Source of the DNA: Clostridiales bacterium | GTDB taxonomy: Bacteria; Bacillota; Clostridia; Lachnospirales; Lachnospiraceae | Direction: 5' to 3' | Assembly (NCBI GenBank): GCA_012520655.1 | Contig: JAAYNW010000016.1 | Span: 1-33,656, forward strand | Length of the DNA: 33,656 bases | Shown here: piece by piece, positions 16,247-24,725 of the stretch | Numbering within the stretch: the stretch's first letter is position 1 | Layout: each line of letters begins with the position of its first letter | Position numbers and translations under genes: made by a program | Notes under the pieces: model-generated | Databases searched by the model: none | What the model saw: the letters and a program-made list of their open reading frames with translations, nothing else | What the model was told of the DNA's origin: nothing

Positions 16247-16283
16247 AATTTTCCGGAGCCTTTCTCTTTTGATTTTTTATTAT

Positions 16284-17440
16284 TTATGAAATCAACATTT
16301 TTAAGCTTTTTTTGCTCGGTATAACCAGAATACGATAGATTTCATGTTTCCAGACAACCATCAAGCGAGGGTCGGTTACAGGTATCTCTTCTGTTTTATA
16401 AACGGTCCCGCCTTCTATCTGCAGATTTCCTAAAGTGCCAATGGAAATTGAGACGCCGCCTTCGAAAGAGACGGAATAAACGACAGGCTTTTCATAGGTC
16501 ATAAGGCTGATGACAACTTGAGAAGGGGGGACGGAAAAACTGTCCTCAATAATGATATTTTTGTCCTTGTATAGGGATGCATGGCGCTTATAGAAAAGGA
16601 GGCCGCATTCTGCGGGATAAGCATCGGAAATATCCATTTCTATATCACATACATCCTTTCCCATCCTATAGATGACGTCCTTTGCCCTATATTCGGCTCC
16701 ATCTTTCTGCATAAAGCCGTTCACGGTAGGAAGGTTGTGGTATGCGGATTGCATGGTCCATATATCATAACGTTGTGCTGAGAAGGTCTTTTTGGTATAG
16801 CTTTCAACCCCAATATCAATAAGCAACGGTTTACCGCTTTTGTATATGGTAAAGCTTCCGGTGTCGTTATGGTTATGGCTGTCCGCGTTATCTCCCGCTT
16901 TTACGGCGAGATAAAGCTGTGTATCCCGCGCGATAAAGAGACCTGTGCTCGGATAATAAATATCGGAATGAAGAATTGGGACAGATGTATCACATGCTTT
17001 TATCTCAGCGGTGGTAAATGCGTTTTGCAGGCGGTAGTACAAATTATTTTCGGAGGATAAAATGAGGGAAGCAGGCAGATCCTTTTTAAAATCTGCAGCG
17101 GCAAACCGAGCCATCGCTTCGTTGTCTGTCCTCTTGGCGAGCTAAGTGCCTGACGCTTAGAGAAGGACTTGGATTCAAAGCGTACTCTGTTTCCTGTTTT
17201 AGAAAAATCCATGAAATCGGAGGCAAAGATATAAGGATAAGAGAATCCCAGATATTGTTCTCCCAGTTCAATTGCTTCCTTTCTCCACTGTGCATCCAGA
17301 CCTTCCCAAGCAGGGCGATTGGTAATGGGTGCAAAGGGGGTGAAGGGAGTAATCGGATAATTGTATTTTTTTGCTAATTCAAAAAACATACGGATGACCG
17401 TGCCTTTCTTCGTTTTATTTAGCACGCAATTTGGATACAT
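16284..17440 (-). pseudogene. Heparinase II/III-family lyase, internally deleted and frameshifted
   Basis: Two pieces of one gene in different frames. The first (17440 to about 17150) gives the usual N-terminal part: RPAWEGLDAQWRKEAIELG, then ASDFMDFSKTGNRVRFES. The second (about 17147-16284) gives the beta-sandwich part: ADSHNHNDTGSFTIYKSGKP with the HNHND motif, then DIWTMQSAYHNLPTVNG. Family members are about 600 residues or more, with a large alpha/alpha toroid between these parts. Here some 300 residues are missing, and the frame changes at the junction, so no full enzyme can be made. The intact enzyme would have cleaved uronic-acid polymers by beta-elimination. An ATG at 17114 could give a 276-residue C-terminal fragment lacking the catalytic toroid, with no clear ribosome site. 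Confidence 0.82.
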
Positions 17441-17576
17441 GCTCTTTATTAAGTGCGAATTCTTCTGTAATAGAATGCTTTTAAGTGTATTCTAGCACAA
17501 CAAAAGTTTTCTTGAAAAGAAAAAAGCCATAAAACAGTAAAATAAAGGAATTTTCTGATGGCACTTCAACTTTTGC

Positions 17577-17622
17577 AATATTTATGTAAATATTAAACAA
17601 GAATTGGAATAAATAGTATGAT
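17577..17622 (+). promoter_or_regulatory. Promoter and palindrome of the kdu/kdg operon
   Basis: A TATGAT -10 (17617-17622) has TTAAAC (17593-17598) as a poor -35 at 18 bp. The perfect inverted repeat AATATTTA-TG-TAAATATT (17577-17594) adjoins and slightly overlaps that -35. The place suits an activator or a repressor of the operon; which protein binds is unknown. Confidence 0.45.
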
Positions 17623-17680
17623 AAGCTAAAAAACAAGGGATAGAAGAAATTATATGATGAGAAGAAAGGAGAGGAAAAGC

Positions 17681-18169
17681 ATGGAACTTAGAACAGCGGT
17701 TTCACCGAAGGATTTGAAATACTATACGACGGAGAGGTTGAGGGAAGAAGCAGTGATTCCCGGCATGATAAAAAAGGGTCACGGCAAGATCATAAATATC
17801 TGCTCCATGATGAGTGAACTGGGACGTGAAACTGTATCCGCATATGCGGCAGCCAAAGGCGGGCTTAAGATGCTGACAAAAAACATAGCATCGGAATATG
17901 GTGAATTCAACATTCAGTGCAACGGTATCGGCCCCGGTTATATTGCAACGCCGCAGACAGCGCCTCTTCGTGAGATTCAGCCCGATGGTTCAAGGCATCC
18001 TTTCGACCAGTTTATCATTGCCAAGACTCCTGTAGCACGCTGGGGTGAAGCGGAGGATTTACAAGGACCTGCGGTATTTCTTGCATCTGAGGCATCTGAC
18101 TTTGTAAACGGACATGTACTTTATGTAGACGGAGGCATTCTGGCGTACATTGGCAAGCAGCCCCAGTAA
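17681..18169 (+). CDS. kduI-kduD deletion fusion (truncated SDR, probably inactive)
   Basis: 162 residues from the ATG at 17681, which has AAGGAGAGG about ten bases before it. The first 23 or so residues (MELRTAVSPKDLKYYTTERL...) are the N-terminus of 5-keto-4-deoxyuronate isomerase KduI. From AVIPGMIKKGHGKIIN on, the chain is the C-terminal half of a KduD-type short-chain dehydrogenase, with the catalytic Ser and Tyr-x3-Lys (SAYAAAKGG) and the NGHVLYVDGG end. The Rossmann half with its TGxxxGIG loop is absent, so NAD binding and activity should be lost. The simplest reading is an in-frame deletion of more than 1 kb running from early kduI into kduD. It kept the promoter and frame and leaves kdgA-type and kdgK genes downstream expressed. 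Confidence 0.8.
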   Translation: MELRTAVSPKDLKYYTTERLREEAVIPGMIKKGHGKIINICSMMSELGRETVSAYAAAKGGLKMLTKNIASEYGEFNIQCNGIGPGYIATPQTAPLREIQPDGSRHPFDQFIIAKTPVARWGEAEDLQGPAVFLASEASDFVNGHVLYVDGGILAYIGKQPQ

Positions 18170-18226
18170 CAGTAGTTTGAGTCGTTTTCGGCAATGTGTT
18201 TATACAGCAAGGAGTGTGATTACATA

Positions 18227-19189
18227 ATGAACCCTATAATAGAACAAATCAGTAAAATCGGCATAGTGCCGGTAATTGCTCTGGACGATGCGAAGGATGC
18301 GAGACCACTTGCGGAAGCGTTGTATAAAGGCGGGCTGCCTTGTGCGGAGGTAACCTTCAGAACAGAGGCGGCGGAAGAATCTATCCGTATTATCACAGAG
18401 GAATTCCCCGATATGCTGGTCGGCGCAGGAACTGTACTTACCATAGAGCAAGCGGACTGTGCCGTTTCGGCAGGTGCGAAGTTTATCGTAAGCCCCGGGC
18501 TGAACGCTAAGGTTGTTTCGCACTGTATAGGTAATAATATATCGGTGCTTCCGGGTACAGCTAATCCAAGCGATGTGGAAGCAGCTATTGAACTGGGATT
18601 AGATACGGTAAAGTTTTTCCCGGCAGAGGCAGCAGGCGGTATCGAAATGATTAAAGCTATGAGCGCTCCTTACGGCAAGATAAAGTTCATGCCTACAGGG
18701 GGCATTACGGCGGATAATTTAAAAGAGTATCTCGATTTTAATAAAGTAGTGGCATGCGGAGGAAGCTGGATGGTAAAAAAGGAACTGGTAGAAGCGGGAG
18801 ACTTTGATAAAATCCAAGCGCTAACAAAAGAGGCCGTAGCAAAGATGCTTGGCTTTGAGCTGAAGCATGTGGGTATCAATGAAGCGGACGAAGCTTCGGC
18901 CGACAATACAGCAGGAATATTCGAAACAATTTTCGGTATGACTAAGAAATCAGGAGCCACTTCTTTTTTTGCCGGAACGGGTATCGAGATTATGAAGACT
19001 CCTTACCCGGGAGCTAACGGACATATTGCAATCGGTACGAATTATATAGAGAGAGCTGTTTATCATCTGGAGAGACAAGGAGTGGTATTCGGGAAAGAAA
19101 CTGCGAAAAAAGATGATAAAGGTAATTTGAAGGCTATTTATCTAAAAGATGAAATCGGCGGATTTGCGGTACATCTTATTCAGAAATAG
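18227..19189 (+). CDS. eda: KDPG/KHG aldolase with C-terminal VOC-like extension
   Basis: 320 residues from the ATG at 18227; AAGGAG (18209-18214) is a rather distant 12 bases away. Residues about 1-212 form the class I aldolase that splits 2-keto-3-deoxy-6-phosphogluconate into pyruvate and glyceraldehyde 3-phosphate. CAEVTFRT has the catalytic Glu, GAGTVLT and SPGLNAKVV are intact, and the Schiff-base Lys is in VKFFPAEAA. Stand-alone enzymes are about 210 residues. The extra 105 residues begin LKHVGINE and contain GHIAIGTNYIERAVYHLE and a final FAVHLIQ strand, the repeat pattern of a glyoxalase/VOC-type domain. I have seen such longer aldolases in Firmicutes; the role of the tail is not known to me. 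It is the second gene of the operon, 57 bases after the fusion gene. Confidence 0.88.
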   Translation: MNPIIEQISKIGIVPVIALDDAKDARPLAEALYKGGLPCAEVTFRTEAAEESIRIITEEFPDMLVGAGTVLTIEQADCAVSAGAKFIVSPGLNAKVVSHCIGNNISVLPGTANPSDVEAAIELGLDTVKFFPAEAAGGIEMIKAMSAPYGKIKFMPTGGITADNLKEYLDFNKVVACGGSWMVKKELVEAGDFDKIQALTKEAVAKMLGFELKHVGINEADEASADNTAGIFETIFGMTKKSGATSFFAGTGIEIMKTPYPGANGHIAIGTNYIERAVYHLERQGVVFGKETAKKDDKGNLKAIYLKDEIGGFAVHLIQK

Positions 19190-19212
19190 GTGGAAAGGAA
19201 GATATAGGTGTT

Positions 19213-20238
19213 ATGAGTAAAAAGACAGTGACCTTCGGGGAAATAATGTTAAGACTTGCACCGGAAGGGTATTACCGCTTTGTACAGACACAAAGCTATG
19301 GCGCTACTTACGGCGGAGGTGAAGCAAATGTGGCGGTGTCTCTTGCAAATTACGGATTGGATTCCGCTTTTGTAACTAAGCTGCCGGCACATGAAATCGG
19401 TCAGGCGGCAATTAATTCCTTAAGGCAGTTCGGAGTAGATACTTCAAAAATTGTAAGAGGAGGTGAACGCGTAGGTATTTATTTTCTTGAAAAAGGAGCT
19501 TCCCAGAGACCTTCCAAGGTAATCTATGACAGAGCGGGTTCTTCTATTGCGGAAGCGGCAAGAGAAGATTTCGACTGGGATAAGATATTTGAAGGGGCAG
19601 ACTGGTTTCACTTTACGGGAATCACGCCGGCGCTAGGAGATAATGTTACGGATATCTGCCTGGAAGCCTGCGAAAAGGCAAAAGAAAAGGGTATAACCGT
19701 AAGCTGTGATTTAAATTACAGGAATAAACTGTGGAGCAAAGAAAAGGCAGGGGAGGTAATGGGCGAGCTCTGCCAATATGTGGATGTGTGCATTGCCAAT
19801 GAAGAGGATGCAGGAGACGTATTCGGCATAAAGGCACCTGATACCGATGTTACCGCAGGAAGGGTAAGTCATGAAGGCTATAAAGAAGTAGCCAAACGCC
19901 TTGCTGACCGCTTCGGCTTCAAGAAAGTAGCGATTACCTTAAGAGAGTCACTTTCTGCCAATGACAATAATTGGGCGGGCATGCTTTACAGTAATGGGGA
20001 ATATTATTTCAGCAAGAAATATTCGATGCACATTGTGGACCGCGTAGGCGGAGGCGATTCCTTCGGAGCGGGACTTATCTACGCCTGCTTAGAGGATATG
20101 AGCGCACAGGAAATCATAGAGTTTGCCGTAGCGGCGAGTTGCTTAAAGCACAGTATCGAAGGAGACTTCAACCTGGTGAGCGTGGAGGAAGTGCGAAAAC
20201 TGGCAGGCGGAGACGCCTCGGGGCGCGTACAGAGATAA
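19213..20238 (+). CDS. kdgK: 2-keto-3-deoxygluconate kinase, PfkB family
   Basis: A 341-residue ribokinase/PfkB-type sugar kinase. MLRLAPEGYYRFVQ and YGGGEANVAVSLANYG at the N-terminus resemble KDG kinases. DLNYRNKLWSKEKA and the C-terminal GGGDSFGAGLIYACLE motif, with the catalytic Asp, are intact. It phosphorylates 2-keto-3-deoxygluconate to KDPG, the substrate of the aldolase encoded 23 bases upstream. The two genes form a complete KDG-to-pyruvate step pair. The lyase and the isomerase/dehydrogenase genes that would feed it are broken here, so KDG must come from another route if the pair is still used. A terminator follows at 20270. Confidence 0.92.
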   Translation: MSKKTVTFGEIMLRLAPEGYYRFVQTQSYGATYGGGEANVAVSLANYGLDSAFVTKLPAHEIGQAAINSLRQFGVDTSKIVRGGERVGIYFLEKGASQRPSKVIYDRAGSSIAEAAREDFDWDKIFEGADWFHFTGITPALGDNVTDICLEACEKAKEKGITVSCDLNYRNKLWSKEKAGEVMGELCQYVDVCIANEEDAGDVFGIKAPDTDVTAGRVSHEGYKEVAKRLADRFGFKKVAITLRESLSANDNNWAGMLYSNGEYYFSKKYSMHIVDRVGGGDSFGAGLIYACLEDMSAQEIIEFAVAASCLKHSIEGDFNLVSVEEVRKLAGGDASGRVQR

Positions 20239-20269
20239 TATATTTGTAGTTTAAAATATATGTAAAATG

Positions 20270-20311
20270 AGCTAGTGGTACTAATGGTAGGTATCGCTAG
20301 CTTTAATTTTT
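20270..20311 (+). terminator. Terminator of the kdg operon
   Basis: AGCTAGTGGTAC (20270-20281) pairs with GTATCGCTAGCT (20291-20302) through 12 pairs with G-T wobbles, followed by TTAATTTTT. Confidence 0.75.
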
Positions 20312-20401
20312 GATTGAATTGAGTACAAAATTATTGAAAAAAACATCTTATAAGACCCTTACTACTTTCAGAATCGCTTCGATAAAGATAGTGGCTTTGC
20401 A

Positions 20402-20608
20402 ATGATGGAGGCGTTCATACGTCTGCAAAGTGAACTAATACAGCTTCAAAAAGATTTGATGGCGGATGATGGATTTTCATTTGACAATTATGCGCTCGCT
20501 TTGACTATCCGACGTAAACTATTTCAGGTAGAGTGGGGTGAAAAAAGTAACATCCTACGGTTTCATTATATGGGGATTGGAAATAGTGGAATTTGCCATT
20601 GCATCTGA
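20402..20608 (+). CDS. Short orphan ORF, possible gene remnant
   Basis: A 68-codon frame with ordinary amino-acid composition (for example LQSELIQLQKDLMADDGF and YALALTIRRKLFQVEWG). The open frame starts after a stop at about 20357, so up to 83 codons read open. No ribosome site precedes the ATG and no promoter is evident. I do not recognise a family. It may be the surviving end of a deleted gene in this eroded region. The remaining bases of 20312-20762 hold only a weak GCTTATTT/AAATAAGC hairpin. Confidence 0.25.
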   Translation: MMEAFIRLQSELIQLQKDLMADDGFSFDNYALALTIRRKLFQVEWGEKSNILRFHYMGIGNSGICHCI

Positions 20609-20762
20609 TTTTTCCGGTGCATCAGCTTCGTGGCTTATTTAGCTCCGTGATAAATGATAGAAATAAGCTAATATGTGTGATAAAATAATGCCGGATAGAT
20701 AAATCTTATTTTTATCAGATATAAAGATATAAAACAAACGCAATGAGGAGCAGGTTATAAAA

Positions 20763-21722
20763 ATGAAAATTGTAATTTTGGAGAGAAATACAGTAGGAAC
20801 AGATGTATCGGTAGATTGCCTGAACGAATTAGGGGAGGTAGTGATTTATCCGAATACTCTACAAGAGGAAGTAGAGGGAAGGATTAACGATGCGGAGATT
20901 ATTATTGCAAATAAATCACCCTTAAATGAAATAACCTTAAAAAATGCAGAAAAGGTAAAATTGATTTGTGAGTTTGCGACAGGCTATGACAACGTAGATC
21001 TGGAATACTGTAAAAGAAGAGGTATTAAGGTTGCCAACGTAGTTAATTACTCAACGGCATCAGTGGCACAGCATACATTTGCGCTTTGCTTTTATGTATT
21101 GGAAAAGCTGCGTTATTACGATGAGTATGTGAAATCGGGAGAATATGCCGGACAAAGAGGCTTTTCCAACTTTGATATACCCTTTACGGAATTGGATGGA
21201 AAGACATGGGGAATCGTCGGAATGGGGAATATAGGAAGAAAGGTAGCGCAGATAGCCGAAGCATTCGACTGCAAGGTTATTTTCTATTCTGCATCAGGAA
21301 ATAGCTCTTGTACGGATTATGAGAGGGTAGATTTCGATGTTCTGCTGAGGGAATCTGATTTCTTGTCCCTGCATTGCCCGTTGAGCGACAAGACAAGAAA
21401 TCTGATAGATCTGGATGCCCTGAAGAAAATGAAGAAAACAGCGATTCTCATAAATGTAGCCAGAGGGCCTGTAGTAAATGATGCGGATCTATATGCGGCA
21501 TTGACGAATGACATAATCGCTGGTGCGGGACTTGATGTAACCGGCACAGAACCGATGAGAGACGAGAATCCTCTCAGTACAATAAAAGACAGCAATAAGC
21601 TGATTATCACGCCTCATCTCGCGTGGGCGAGTACGGAAGCGAGAAACCGCGTTGTGGAAGAGACGCACAAGAATATTGAAGCGTTCCTTAACGGTAAAGA
21701 GAGGAATATTGTAAATCTTTGA
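20763..21722 (+). CDS. NAD-dependent D-2-hydroxyacid dehydrogenase
   Basis: 319 residues of the D-isomer-specific 2-hydroxyacid dehydrogenase family. The nucleotide loop is WGIVGMGNIGRKVAQ (about residues 147-161). The catalytic Arg lies in NVARGPVVN, the Glu in GTEPM and the His in TPHLAWAS, so the Arg/Glu/His set is complete. The enzyme reduces a 2-keto acid to a D-2-hydroxy acid in the cytosol. Hydroxypyruvate/glyoxylate reductase-like or lactate-like substrates are the main options, and sequence alone does not decide. GAGGAGCAGG precedes the ATG. It stands alone after the kdg operon terminator and converges on mtnN. Confidence 0.88.
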   Translation: MKIVILERNTVGTDVSVDCLNELGEVVIYPNTLQEEVEGRINDAEIIIANKSPLNEITLKNAEKVKLICEFATGYDNVDLEYCKRRGIKVANVVNYSTASVAQHTFALCFYVLEKLRYYDEYVKSGEYAGQRGFSNFDIPFTELDGKTWGIVGMGNIGRKVAQIAEAFDCKVIFYSASGNSSCTDYERVDFDVLLRESDFLSLHCPLSDKTRNLIDLDALKKMKKTAILINVARGPVVNDADLYAALTNDIIAGAGLDVTGTEPMRDENPLSTIKDSNKLIITPHLAWASTEARNRVVEETHKNIEAFLNGKERNIVNL

Positions 21723-21739
21723 TTTACAATATTCCTCTC
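21699..21739. terminator. Perfect 19-bp inverted repeat between convergent genes
   Basis: The arms 21699-21717 and 21721-21739 are perfectly complementary around a TTT loop. The left arm contains the last codons and the loop lies next to the TGA of the dehydrogenase gene. T-rich sequence after it is weak, but the stem is very strong and lies between convergent genes. Confidence 0.65.
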
Positions 21740-21770
21740 GATTTCTTGAAAAGATTTATATAAAGAGATT

Positions 21771-22469
21771 CTATATTTTCTGTATCATGCGTGCAACAAG
21801 CTTTGCGCAGTCGGCAGCCGCTTTCCGCTCAAAAGTCGGATAATCCACTTCGGCACTTTCATCAGCCTTGTCGGAGATGGCGCGTATAATGACAAAAGGA
21901 ATGTTATTTAAGGTAGAAGCCTGTGCGATGGCGGTTCCTTCCATTTCGGTGCAAAAGCCTTCGAATACGTTTACCAGACGATCCTTTACGGACTTATCGC
22001 TGACAAACTGATCACCGCTCACGATTCTTCCGGAAAATACATGAATATCAGGATTGACTTCCCTGCAAGAAGCTTGCGCCAATGCGGCTAAGCTTTCATC
22101 GGCAGTAAATTCGCGCCGACCCATCTGAGGAATCTCACCCGGCTGATAGCCGAATATGGTGGCATCCACATCGTGATACAGCGCATCGGTAGATATAACA
22201 ATATCTCCGATATCTATTTTGGCATTGAGAGAACCGGCCACACCGGTATTAATAATATGAGTAACCTGGAATAAATCCACCAGAATCTGGACGCAGATAC
22301 CGGCGTTTACTTTGCCGATGCCGCTCCGTACAATTATTACGTCCACACCGTTTAAGCAGCCTTCATAGAAATCCATAGAAGCCTTTTTAACGATATTATT
22401 TACATTCATTTTTTCTTTTAAGGTTTCCACTTCAAGTTCCATGGCACCTATAATTCCGATTTTTTTCAT
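21771..22469 (-). CDS. mtnN: 5'-methylthioadenosine/S-adenosylhomocysteine nucleosidase
   Basis: A 232-residue enzyme that removes adenine from S-adenosylhomocysteine and methylthioadenosine in the cytosol, feeding LuxS and methionine recovery. IGIIGAMELEVE carries the first catalytic Glu (Glu12), VRSGIGKVNAG the substrate loop, MEGTAIAQAS the second key Glu, and RAISDKADE the catalytic Asp. Length is typical. It lies 73 bases after luxS on the same strand and is probably co-transcribed with it, completing SAH to homocysteine plus the AI-2 precursor DPD. Confidence 0.96.
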   Translation of the reverse strand: MKKIGIIGAMELEVETLKEKMNVNNIVKKASMDFYEGCLNGVDVIIVRSGIGKVNAGICVQILVDLFQVTHIINTGVAGSLNAKIDIGDIVISTDALYHDVDATIFGYQPGEIPQMGRREFTADESLAALAQASCREVNPDIHVFSGRIVSGDQFVSDKSVKDRLVNVFEGFCTEMEGTAIAQASTLNNIPFVIIRAISDKADESAEVDYPTFERKAAADCAKLVARMIQKI

Positions 22470-22542
22470 TTCTTATAAGAGTATCCTTTCGTATTGTATA
22501 CCGTATATGAAAATTGCCGGACAGCTGCTCTTCCGGCGGGCT

Positions 22543-23022
22543 TTATTGCGGATAGATTAAACGGCTGTCGTCAATATGATAAAGAACATTATCCAAATAT
22601 TTTTTGGCGAGATATTTGGCCATATTCAAGTTCATATCTAAATAATTTCCGCAGTCTTTAGCGCTGGCCCCCGGCACGTCGCCTTCAAAGTCACGGATGA
22701 ACTCATACATTTCCACCATAAGCGGGACAACATCTTTGGAAGAATAGTCGCCGGCTAAGAGAAGGTAGAATCCGGTACGGCATCCCATAGGACCAAAGTA
22801 AATGGTCTTATCCTTATAATCTGCATGATTGCGCAGAAATGTAGCGGCGAGATGCTCAATCGTGTGCATTTCTGCAGTATTCATGACAGGCTCTTCGTTA
22901 GGCGAAGTCATTCTTAAATCAAAAGTGGTAATAGTATTATCTCCTACGGCATCTTTGCGGGATACATATATACCGGGCTGCAATTTCAAGTGATTAATTG
23001 TAAAGCTAGCTATTTTTTCCAT
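22543..23022 (-). CDS. luxS: S-ribosylhomocysteine lyase
   Basis: A 159-residue iron/zinc enzyme that splits S-ribosylhomocysteine into homocysteine and DPD, the precursor of autoinducer-2. The metal site HTIEHLAATFLRNH gives His53, Glu56 and His57, and a Cys follows in AKDCGNYLDMN. The catalytic Cys81 is in GPMGCRTGFY. Length and motifs are normal. AAAAGGAGA precedes the ATG. It is the first gene of a luxS-mtnN unit. With metE in the same region, the window holds the steps from S-adenosylhomocysteine to methionine. Confidence 0.97.
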   Translation of the reverse strand: MEKIASFTINHLKLQPGIYVSRKDAVGDNTITTFDLRMTSPNEEPVMNTAEMHTIEHLAATFLRNHADYKDKTIYFGPMGCRTGFYLLLAGDYSSKDVVPLMVEMYEFIRDFEGDVPGASAKDCGNYLDMNLNMAKYLAKKYLDNVLYHIDDSRLIYPQ

Positions 23023-23294
23023 AGGGTCTCCTTTTCTAAAAAGTACAATTTAAAAACGAAGGGATTCAATGCCCGTTTTTTATATTTTACACTGATTATA
23101 GCATATGACAAGTATAAAATCGTCTTATTTTTTAAAAATTGTGAGTCAACGGGATTAGGAAAACTCAGAATTATAATTATAAAGACTGTTATATAAAATA
23201 ATGGTATAATTTATATTGATAAACTCAATGTTGACAAAATACGAAAAGCAGAAATGTAAATCGTCAGTTGACATTACGCACTTAAATAGCGTTT

Positions 23295-23980
23295 TTGAAA
23301 TGGTGTTTTTTCCTTAATAGCTATGTAAGTCAAACAATATCCAAATGGGAAACAGATGAAATTGTTCCGGAACTGAATAAGCTGGTTGCATTAAGCGATG
23401 TGTTTTCTTGCAAGTTGGATACGCTGGTCAAAGAAGATTTAATTGCATGCGATGAGATTTATTCAGAAACTACAATAAAACATGTAAAAGCGTTTAGGAT
23501 GGCAAGATACGTTATGGTTACGCCGAATCCGGAAGATGATGTAAATGCGTACACGGACAACTGGGCACAGCAATCAGGTCTGTTAAAGATTTAACCGGAC
23601 GCAATGAGGATTGGATGGGATTTTCCGTATGTTTCATTCGAGTTACTGAACAGATTCGGTCTTCGTGGATATGTAGCAGCTTATATTTTACCGGATGAAT
23701 TTGAAACATGTTGTCCGGGAGTGGAATATGCCGTTCAGGAAGAGGCTGATTATGCGGTAATTACAATATTTGACCCTTTTTAAGGCGGCTTTTGAACGTA
23801 TTCCCAGTTCTTATAAAAAAATACCGGATTTTTTGCAGGCAAACGGATTTCGCGAAAAACCAAAGGATGGTATATTATCCTGCTTTGAGCATGTATTTGA
23901 AAAAGAAGGAATTACTTGTATGGATGTATATTCATGTGGATAGTGTTTCAAAGGCAGATAGTTTTACAAGTTTTTCGTAG
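23295..23980 (+). pseudogene. HTH plus effector-binding regulator, decayed
   Basis: Pieces of one gene lie in successive frames. First comes the end of an XRE-type helix-turn-helix (VSQTISKWETDEIVPELNKL) and a linker, stopping at 23592. Then a second frame reads GWDFPYVSFELLNRFGL and the following EETDYAV-like part (about 23615-23780) to an in-frame TAA. A third frame reads AFERIPSSYKKIPDFLQANG (about 23787-23930), and a last shift leads to IHVDSVSKADSF. The C-terminal part resembles the GyrI/AraC-type effector-binding fold. The start codon and first HTH helices are missing. At least three frame breaks plus the 5' loss make this a clear pseudogene. 23023-23294 upstream holds no gene. Confidence 0.8.
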
Positions 23981-23994
23981 TATTGATATAGCTA

Positions 23995-24032
23995 ACAACA
24001 AAATTGGGTGCGGCAAAAAATGTGCCACACCC
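23995..24032 (-). terminator. Terminator of reverse rubrerythrin
   Basis: On the minus strand GGGTGTGGCA pairs with TGCCGCACCC (ten pairs, one G-T; 24032-24023 with 24015-24006), followed by AATTTTGTT. Confidence 0.85.
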
Positions 24033-24070
24033 ATAAATGTTCTAAATACCGATATAAATAGAAGTTCTGA

Positions 24071-24610
24071 TTAACCGAAATATCTCTTAAGAAGTCCTTC
24101 AAAAGCCTTGCCATGCCTTGCTTCATCGCGAGCCATTTCATGAACTGTATCATGAATTGCATCGAGATTAGCTGCTTTTGCACGCTTTGCAAGGTCAAAT
24201 TTACCTGCGGTTGCTCCATTTTCAGCCTCAACTCTCATTTCAAGATTTTTCTTTGTGGAGTCCGTTACCACTTCGCCGAGAAGCTCAGCAAATTTTGCAG
24301 CATGCTCCGCTTCTTCCCAAGCTGCTTTTTCCCAATACAGGCCAATTTCCGGATAACCTTCTCTATGTGCAACTCTTGCCATAGCGAGATACATGCCGAC
24401 TTCTGAGCATTCGCCCTTGAAGTTTTCTCTTAAATCCATTAAAATATCTTCGCTTACGCCCTGAGCAACGCCTACTACATGTTCAGCCGCCCATGTCATA
24501 GTGCCTCCCTGTTTAGTAAATTTGGAAGCCGGTGCATTACAAATAGGACAATTTTCCGGTGCTGCATCTCCTTCGTGAACATAACCACATACCTGACATA
24601 CGAATTTCAT
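24071..24610 (-). CDS. Reverse rubrerythrin (rubredoxin plus diiron domain)
   Basis: 179 residues from the ATG at 24610, nine bases after AAGGAG; an ATG two codons earlier (24616) is too close to that site. The rubredoxin domain comes first: C-x2-C in [10 protein letters not shown] and C-x2-C in [12 protein letters not shown]. The ferritin-like diiron domain follows, with [26 protein letters not shown] and [14 protein letters not shown] supplying the Glu and His ligands. In classical rubrerythrin the order is reversed. Proteins with this order serve as NADH-linked peroxide and oxygen scavengers in clostridia. perR lies 137 bases upstream on the same strand, and in clostridia PerR is known to repress such genes. 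No palindrome as clear as the one at perR was found before this gene. Confidence 0.93.
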   Translation of the reverse strand: MKFVCQVCGYVHEGDAAPENCPICNAPASKFTKQGGTMTWAAEHVVGVAQGVSEDILMDLRENFKGECSEVGMYLAMARVAHREGYPEIGLYWEKAAWEEAEHAAKFAELLGEVVTDSTKKNLEMRVEAENGATAGKFDLAKRAKAANLDAIHDTVHEMARDEARHGKAFEGLLKRYFG

Positions 24611-24725
24611 AAACATTTTCTCCTTTTTCTCTAATTTATTTTATTTTTTTTGCTAAAAATAACTGCCATGTTTAATTGCTTCAACTATATAATTCATATG
24701 TTTTACCAATTAACTTTAATTCTTA

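Noticed and set aside
17086-17334. 82-codon third frame over the heparinase junction
   Set aside because: Its translation shows no family motif; it is a shadow of the two broken heparinase frames.
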